Both the position numbers and the translations under genes were made by a program. Of a stretch of DNA of 18,458 nt, positions 13,527-18,458 are shown one piece after another. Position 1 is the stretch's first letter. Each line of letters starts with the position of its first letter. Under the pieces are notes generated by a model. It did not search any database. It had not been told where the DNA came from and worked only from the letters and a program-made list of their open reading frames with translations. The stretch comes from Bacteroidales bacterium (lineage in GTDB: Bacteria; Bacteroidota; Bacteroidia; Bacteroidales; P3), in contig JAGCLI010000101.1 of assembly GCA_017647065.1 (NCBI GenBank), positions 1 to 18,458 of the forward strand. The letters are read 5' to 3'.

Positions 13527-14801
13527 TTATTGATATTTTCTTTTAAAAAACCATCTATCTTTTGCAGAAAAAGAAACCCCTACTCTAAAATAGTCTTCTC
13601 TTATGAGATTATTTTCTTTTGTTCCTTGCTTTCCGTATTCAAGATATATGTTTACTTGTGTTCCTTGTTTTTTTATAGGTAACCCAAAACCTAATGATAC
13701 TCCTAATTGGGATATATCCGTATTATAGAGCGACAACATTCCCGTTTGATAATTTACTCCAAAACGATAGGCTATTTTTTCTAAATAATTACCATAAATA
13801 TCTGGCTTATATTCTGCCCCTGCGTTAAATGTATAATTATCTTTTAAGATTTCTGGGTAACGAATTCCTTGTAAAGCAAACTCAGACCATTGAGTATAGC
13901 CAAAATCTAAGCCAATTAAAAACTTATTTTTTCTTTCGTATGACAATCCAACTCCAAATGATTGCGGTAATTCTATACTTCCTTCTGTATTTTCATACTT
14001 TACAGAATCTCTTACAGTCTCTACTGCTGCGTTGTAGGTAAATGTGTAATGACGATATTGATTCTGCGTTGGTAAATGTGAAGGTAAAACATAATTTGCT
14101 CCTATTACAATTGCGTCTCCATTGTTTAAGTTTTGTTGATATTGTAATCCAAAATTAAAATTTATCGCTGAAATAGAGTAATTATATTCTACTCGTGAGG
14201 AAAGCATATTTGCTGAATCTGGAAAAGTTAAAGTAGAACTTCTATAATAGTTTCCAAATAAATATTCTGCATTTAACCCTAAGGATAGATTATCAAAAAA
14301 TGATGGTTGATAGGATAATCCTAACATTACTTTATTTATACCCCCTTCTCCTCCATAAATAAATTTGTGAGAACCAATAAGACTATCTGTTTGAAAGGTT
14401 TCTGAGGCTGTGTAATCGATTACAGAAACAGGAACTAAGCCTCCCGCCATTTTTAAAGTTTTGCTAAGTGGAAATGCAAATAAAATATGAGATATCCCAC
14501 CTGTATTCCCTGTTGATTTAGCTGTATTTGAGCGTAAAAACACGTTATTTGAATAGAATCCTATGTCAAAAACAAATGATTGTGTATCTATCGCTGAAAA
14601 AGAGGCTGGATTTCGATAGTTTACGAAGTTATTTCTCCTCAATCCATTGTAAATACCACCCATTGAAGCGTTTATTGTGTTTGTAAAACTAACATCATCT
14701 CCTATTCCATACTTTGAATATGGAGAACTTACTGTATTTTGAGCCCCTATTTCTAAAACAAAAGCTACAAACAATAAAATAAATACTATTTTTTTACGCA
14801 T
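13527..14801 (-). CDS. OmpP1/FadL-like outer-membrane barrel protein
   Basis: 424 residues with a signal peptide (cleavage after IGA before Gln21). The mature N-terminus, SPYSKYGIGDDVSFTNTINASMGGIYNGLR (26-55) followed by VNYRNPASFSAID, is the characteristic hatch-like opening of Bacteroidota OmpP1/FadL-related proteins. The rest is repeated amphipathic beta strands (LSLGLNAEYLFG, INFNFGLQYQQ, FLIGLDFGYTQW, YRFGVNYQTG, VNIYLEYGKQG). It ends RVGVSFSAKDRWFFKRKYQ, with an aromatic/basic end seen in this group. It probably spans the outer membrane with about 14 strands; transport substrate unknown. Its start overlaps the coaX stop by 8 bp (ATGCGTAA), implying translational coupling, and the TPR gene follows after 15 bp. 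Confidence 0.83.
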   Translation of the reverse strand: MRKKIVFILLFVAFVLEIGAQNTVSSPYSKYGIGDDVSFTNTINASMGGIYNGLRRNNFVNYRNPASFSAIDTQSFVFDIGFYSNNVFLRSNTAKSTGNTGGISHILFAFPLSKTLKMAGGLVPVSVIDYTASETFQTDSLIGSHKFIYGGEGGINKVMLGLSYQPSFFDNLSLGLNAEYLFGNYYRSSTLTFPDSANMLSSRVEYNYSISAINFNFGLQYQQNLNNGDAIVIGANYVLPSHLPTQNQYRHYTFTYNAAVETVRDSVKYENTEGSIELPQSFGVGLSYERKNKFLIGLDFGYTQWSEFALQGIRYPEILKDNYTFNAGAEYKPDIYGNYLEKIAYRFGVNYQTGMLSLYNTDISQLGVSLGFGLPIKKQGTQVNIYLEYGKQGTKENNLIREDYFRVGVSFSAKDRWFFKRKYQ

Positions 14802-15537
14802 CTCTTTTTTTAATATTATAATCTAATATCGTATTTAAGCCTTGTAGAACTAAATTAGGTTCTACAAAAGCCTGAATATTCAAATTTTCTGATAAAAGGT
14901 TTGCATCTCCTCCCGTTACTATAATTTTAAATTCGCTATCTTGCTCCTTTGAAATCATATCTATCATTCCTCTTATCTCGGCTATTGTTCCGTTTATTAT
15001 TCCTGATTTTATACAATCAAAAGTATTAAGAGAACATACCGAAACTTTGTTTTCGTTTATTTCTACTAACGGAAGTCTTGCTGTAAAAGTATTTAAAGCT
15101 TTACTTTTCATTTGAAATCCTAATGAAATGCTACCTCCTTTATAGTTCGCTTTGTTATCAATATAATCAAGGCAGATGCAAGAACCTGCATCTATCACTA
15201 ATATATTTTCTTGTGGGAAAATATTGTATCCTCCTACAATAGCTGCAATTCTATCATTGCCTAAAGAATATTTTGGGAAATAATTGAGCCTGATAGGTAA
15301 GTACAAGTCTTCGCTCATAATGAAAAGCTGGGTCTTTTTTGCCAAATAATCCATCACATCAACTGTTTCCAACCCAGATACAGATGAAAATATAGTTGCT
15401 GTAATATCATATTTTGAAAGTAATTCAGCAATAAAATTCACATCTAAGCGACCTACTGCAATAACAGAAAGCAATTCTTCTTTCTTATAAACAGCTACTT
15501 TCGTTCTTGTGTTTCCCTTATCTATAATCAGCCTCAT
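14794..15537 (-). CDS. coaX: Type III pantothenate kinase
   Basis: Catalyses the first step of coenzyme A synthesis, pantothenate to 4'-phosphopantothenate, in the cytoplasm. The 247 residues are the usual CoaX length. Motifs of the ASKHA fold are present: phosphate-1 loop DKGNTRTKVAV (6-16), the GNDR motif (93-96, catalytic D95), phosphate-2 DAGSCICLD (116-124, D116), the GGSISLG loop (134-140), and the adenosine-side TGGDANLL (208-215). Type III enzymes need a monovalent cation and resist CoA feedback. The DAGSC form, rather than the commoner DAGT[A/C], is a mild variation. It overlaps the OmpP1-like gene by 8 bp and follows the acidic secreted protein after 7 bp. Confidence 0.92.
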   Translation of the reverse strand: MRLIIDKGNTRTKVAVYKKEELLSVIAVGRLDVNFIAELLSKYDITATIFSSVSGLETVDVMDYLAKKTQLFIMSEDLYLPIRLNYFPKYSLGNDRIAAIVGGYNIFPQENILVIDAGSCICLDYIDNKANYKGGSISLGFQMKSKALNTFTARLPLVEINENKVSVCSLNTFDCIKSGIINGTIAEIRGMIDMISKEQDSEFKIIVTGGDANLLSENLNIQAFVEPNLVLQGLNTILDYNIKKRDA

Positions 15538-15544
15538 CGAATCG

Positions 15545-16264
15545 CTACTCGTTTGTCTGCATGTTTTCTTCTACAAAAGGAAATGAATAAAGTGATTGGA
15601 AACTTGACAATTCCATAACTTTATCATAAAATTCCCTTTCCATCCAACACTCTTCTATATTTAGAGGATTGTTATTTGAATCAAAAATTTCATAAGTCTT
15701 TCTAATCAATGTTCCTTCCTCATTCCAATAATACTCACTCCTTTCAAAAGCAACCTCAGCACAAGCAGAATTGTATGTATTGTAATGACGAACAAACAAA
15801 ATCAGCTTTCCATTCTCGTTGTATAGTCGTTCATAAATAAAATCCCACGCCTTGTTTTGATTATAAACATATTCTTTACAATAAAAGAAATTATAATCTC
15901 CAGAAGACTTAACTATATCGAAACGTTTCTCTAAATCATCAAAACTACTTACTTGTTTATTAAATTCAACGAGTGTTTCGCTAATTTTATACAAAGCATA
16001 ACGGAAAGTTAAACTATCATTTTCTTCAAGAGATAGTGCATAATTAAGCAAATCCTCTGCTTTCAAGACAATTTCCCTTGCTTGTTCTGATTCATCTTGA
16101 AGGATTAACTCCTCATCAGAAGGTTCGTAATCCTCACTCTCCTCTTCGTAAAAAACTTCCTCATTATAGTTCAGATAATTTACAGTATCAACATCTTGTG
16201 CCTTTACATTTTCTTGAACAAATACCAGAAGAAAAAGAAAACTTAAAAACCTACAAAACTTCAT
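15545..16264 (-). CDS. Secreted acidic protein of unknown function
   Basis: 239 residues with a signal peptide (hydrophobic 6-16, cleavage after KA before Gln23). Residues 33-63 are strongly acidic (NEEVFYEEESEDYEPSDEE and following), probably unstructured and possibly cation-binding. Residues 64-125 look helical. The C-terminal part (about 125-215) carries beta-strand segments YNFFYCKEYVYNQ, WDFIYERLYNENGKLILFVRHYNTY and SEYYWNEEGTLIRKTYEIFD. This pattern of Y-N-E-x-G-x-L-x-x-x turns resembles the single repeats seen in MORN/YwqK- or RHS-like sheets. No family is recognised. It is packed 11 bp after the peptidase gene and 7 bp before coaX, so likely in the same operon. Confidence 0.75.
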   Translation of the reverse strand: MKFCRFLSFLFLLVFVQENVKAQDVDTVNYLNYNEEVFYEEESEDYEPSDEELILQDESEQAREIVLKAEDLLNYALSLEENDSLTFRYALYKISETLVEFNKQVSSFDDLEKRFDIVKSSGDYNFFYCKEYVYNQNKAWDFIYERLYNENGKLILFVRHYNTYNSACAEVAFERSEYYWNEEGTLIRKTYEIFDSNNNPLNIEECWMEREFYDKVMELSSFQSLYSFPFVEENMQTNE

Positions 16265-16275
16265 ACAAAGTTTAT

Positions 16276-17679
16276 TTAATCAATATCTTCACTAAACATT
16301 GGATCCCAAGGTGGTAAAACTATTGGTTTTTGATCTAAATATTTTAGAATATCATTTGAAACGTATTTTTTATCAACTACTACTCTAAACATATATTCTT
16401 CAAACCATTCATCTGTCATTATTAAATGTCCTTGCCAACCATGAGATGCTCCCCAACTATTTTCAACAAGCCATTTCTTTGGATTACCATTTTCATCTAA
16501 ATCAACAGCACACAAAGTCATTGCATGAGAAGATCCACTTGCAAATGTTTGGATTCTTTCCTTTTTATCCATACCAAATTCTGTTCCCATCAATGATCCA
16601 TAGTCGAAAGTATTAACATCTAACAATCCTTTTTCAGAATATAGGAACTTTCCAACATCACAAGAGAAATACATCATTGTTGAATCCTTTATTGAAGCTA
16701 TTGCAACTTTCTTAATTTCTTCAATAGGTAAGTTAATGTATTTCCAATTTTCTCCATCCATTACGTGTCTGTCATTCTCTATTTCATATACTTTATAAAA
16801 TTCTCTTGAAGGATCGTTCATCAACATAACGTATGTATTCTTTAAATCCTTTCCAACATACTTTTCATAGAATGATTTAGGAGTGTATTTTTCTGTTGAT
16901 ATTTCTTTTCCATTTACATCACGCAATGTATAAGTAAATTCTTGAACAGGCTCACCATAAGCATAAACTAACATTTTGTAGATTTGAGAAAGCATTTCTA
17001 TCTTTCTGTTTTCTAATTTTTCATATTTGATTTTTTTGTCAATTTGCTTCATTTGTCTTAACTCCAACGCATATTCTTTTAATTTTAGAATGATTAACTC
17101 ATCTATTTTACGAGTATTGTTTGAGTTATAAGTTTCTGGCTGAACTGTTGAAGGCACTAAACCGTATTTTGTTACCAAATCAGAAATTCCTGTAAACTGT
17201 CCTCCGTCTGAAAGTGGATTTTTCAACAACCATTCATTGTGTTTACTATCCAAAGGTTCATCAATATGCTTTATAATCAAAGAAAGGAATAAATTACTCT
17301 TTTCTAATTGATCATAAAAGAACAAATAATTTTGACTAAACTCAAAAGCCCCAAGATTGTATTTTGCAATCATTGCACTTCTCATCACATTGAAACCTGT
17401 AAACATCCAACAACGACCAGAAGACTTTTGATCTGTTACTCCTTTGCTCATAACTCTATGAGAAAAGTGTGTATCATATTTGTTAAGATTGTCTAAATCT
17501 AAGACCAATTTTTGAATACTATTGTTTGCAACAGCATTTCTTATAGCCTTATTTTCAGTTGTTTGTTTATATGAATTTCTTATCTTATTTAAAGATTCTT
17601 CGTTTAATCCACCTTCTTGTGAAAATCCCAAAAAGCTTCCACAAGTTAAAGCCAATACTAATATGAATATTCTTTTCAT
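16276..17679 (-). CDS. Exported C1B papain-like peptidase (bleomycin hydrolase/PepC type)
   Basis: A 467-residue cysteine peptidase of the C1B branch, whose members act as aminopeptidases. The full catalytic set is visible: Gln84 and Cys90 in VTDQKSSGRCWMFTGFN (81-97), His385 in SGSSHAMTLC, and Asn407 in LVENSWG (404-410). The order and spacing match bleomycin hydrolase/PepC (about 440-455 residues), including FSQNYLFFYDQLEKSNLF (114-131), SDGGQF (157-162) and the end VLPPWDPMFSEDID; the last residues of bleomycin hydrolases occupy the active site. Unlike the cytosolic enzymes, this one begins with a signal peptide (1-20, cleavage before Gln21), so it should act in the periplasm or outside. 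It lies 13 bp after purL and 11 bp before the acidic secreted protein. Confidence 0.88.
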   Translation of the reverse strand: MKRIFILVLALTCGSFLGFSQEGGLNEESLNKIRNSYKQTTENKAIRNAVANNSIQKLVLDLDNLNKYDTHFSHRVMSKGVTDQKSSGRCWMFTGFNVMRSAMIAKYNLGAFEFSQNYLFFYDQLEKSNLFLSLIIKHIDEPLDSKHNEWLLKNPLSDGGQFTGISDLVTKYGLVPSTVQPETYNSNNTRKIDELIILKLKEYALELRQMKQIDKKIKYEKLENRKIEMLSQIYKMLVYAYGEPVQEFTYTLRDVNGKEISTEKYTPKSFYEKYVGKDLKNTYVMLMNDPSREFYKVYEIENDRHVMDGENWKYINLPIEEIKKVAIASIKDSTMMYFSCDVGKFLYSEKGLLDVNTFDYGSLMGTEFGMDKKERIQTFASGSSHAMTLCAVDLDENGNPKKWLVENSWGASHGWQGHLIMTDEWFEEYMFRVVVDKKYVSNDILKYLDQKPIVLPPWDPMFSEDID

Positions 17680-17692
17680 GTTAACTATTTTT

Positions 17693-18458
17693 TTATTTAT
17701 CTAAAACGTCTCCTATTGTATTGTCATACACTTTTTTATACTCTCCAATCTTGCCGAAGTTTTCTTCGTCTATTATTATTTCATCGTCATTTCTTACTTT
17801 ACCTACTGCACAGCAATTAACACCTGAAATACTTAACATATCAAAGAATTCATTTTCTTTATCTGCACAACCAGTAACTATTGCTCTTCCTTGACTTTCT
17901 CCAAACAAGAAAGAATCTAATCTTACATCTGAAGCAGAATAAATTTCAAATCCCATATTTCTTACCATAGCACTTTCCAAAGCAGCAACAAATAAACCTC
18001 CCTCACTAATATCGTGAGCAGATTCTATTATACCTTGATTGATTAGATCACTAAGTGTACGTTGCATATTTGCTTCTTTATCTAAATCAAAATAAGGAGC
18101 AGGAGATAATTTTACACCTCTGTAAGAATATAGATATTCTGAACAATTTATATCATCAACTATTTCTCCTAACATATAAATTGTTGCACCTTGTGTTTTG
18201 AAATCAAGCGTCATTTGTTTAGACTTATCAACTGTTCCAACCATACCTATAACAGGAGATGGATAAACTGCTTCTGTTTTTCCATTCATTACTGCTTGAT
18301 TATAGAAACTAACATTCCCTCCTGTAACTGGAGTATTGAATTTTCTACAAGCAGAACTCATACCTTCTATTGCTTTAACAAATTGCCAATAAGTATTCTC
18401 ATTGTATGGATTTCCAAAGTTTAAGCAATTTGTAACAGCCAAAGGATCTCCTCCTGAA
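17693..18458 (-). CDS. purL: Phosphoribosylformylglycinamidine synthase subunit PurL, C-terminal part
   Basis: The ATP-dependent step of purine synthesis that converts FGAR to FGAM. The frame is open to the right edge (in phase from 18457: SGGDPLAVTNCLNFGNPYN), so the gene starts outside the window and the last 255 codons are seen. Recognisable are TPVTGGNVSFYNQ, PSPVIGMVG, ESAHDISEGGL, and LFGESQGRAIVTG, all of the second AIRS-type PurM-like half. The gene stops after IGDVLDK with no glutaminase domain, so it is the small PurL type, which needs separate PurQ and PurS subunits. Neither is in the window. The C1 peptidase gene begins 13 bp after the stop. Confidence 0.92.
   Translation of the reverse strand, partial: SGGDPLAVTNCLNFGNPYNENTYWQFVKAIEGMSSACRKFNTPVTGGNVSFYNQAVMNGKTEAVYPSPVIGMVGTVDKSKQMTLDFKTQGATIYMLGEIVDDINCSEYLYSYRGVKLSPAPYFDLDKEANMQRTLSDLINQGIIESAHDISEGGLFVAALESAMVRNMGFEIYSASDVRLDSFLFGESQGRAIVTGCADKENEFFDMLSISGVNCCAVGKVRNDDEIIIDEENFGKIGEYKKVYDNTIGDVLDK

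Noticed and set aside
1..18458. tRNA, rRNA, CRISPR array, insertion sequence, prophage or defence island
   Set aside because: No cloverleaf-like GC-rich segments, regularly spaced repeats, transposase/integrase motifs or defence-gene domains were found by reading the window; all large gaps are accounted for by promoters, terminators or A-rich filler.

Overview
The window looks like chromosomal DNA of a member of the Bacteroidota, probably Bacteroidales-like. The DNA is AT-rich. Many secreted proteins have signal peptides ending just before Gln, and lipoproteins have short lipoboxes followed by acidic residues. Several intergenic gaps carry the Bacteroidota sigma-type -7 box TAnnTTTG. The gene families are also typical of this phylum: DUF4270, a half-length GT5 glycogen-synthase-like protein, a Maf/UbiA pair, and a coaX-OMP-TPR-lptC run. 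No tRNA, rRNA, CRISPR array, transposase or phage gene was seen.

Layout. (1) 1-6390, minus strand: a GT5 N-terminal-half protein, a DUF4270 lipoprotein, a secreted MORN-repeat protein, a UbiA-type prenyltransferase and maf are packed with gaps of 4-11 bp. After a 42-bp gap with its own -7 box come lptB and the start of a polysaccharide-deacetylase-like gene that runs off the left edge. (2) 6451-7098, minus: pcm. It diverges from (3) 7191-10521, plus: a lipoprotein with a C-terminal beta-sandwich-like region, a polyisoprenyl-phosphate sugar-1-phosphate transferase, a terminator hairpin, and a small predicted outer-membrane barrel protein ending at a second, bidirectional terminator. (4) 10601-11550: a C_GCAxxG_C_C redox-type protein (minus), divergent from a small protein that resembles an internally deleted SAM methyltransferase (plus). 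(5) 11561-18458, minus: purL (cut by the right edge), a secreted C1 peptidase, an acidic secreted protein, coaX, an OmpP1/FadL-like barrel, a TPR protein and lptC, with gaps of -8 to 22 bp, consistent with one long operon.

The common theme is envelope biogenesis. LptB (cytoplasmic ATPase) and LptC (inner-membrane linker) belong to the same LPS transporter but sit in separate operons. The sugar transferase probably primes a surface glycan, and several lipoproteins and barrel proteins of unknown role surround these genes. Housekeeping genes (maf, pcm, coaX, purL) are interleaved.

I found no clear new multi-gene defence or mobile system. The most notable signals are a perfect 14-bp inverted repeat that buries the lptC start codon, the methyltransferase-like gene lacking its SAM-binding core, a dyad between the divergent pcm/lipoprotein promoters, and the conserved but unexplained half-GT5/DUF4270 pair.
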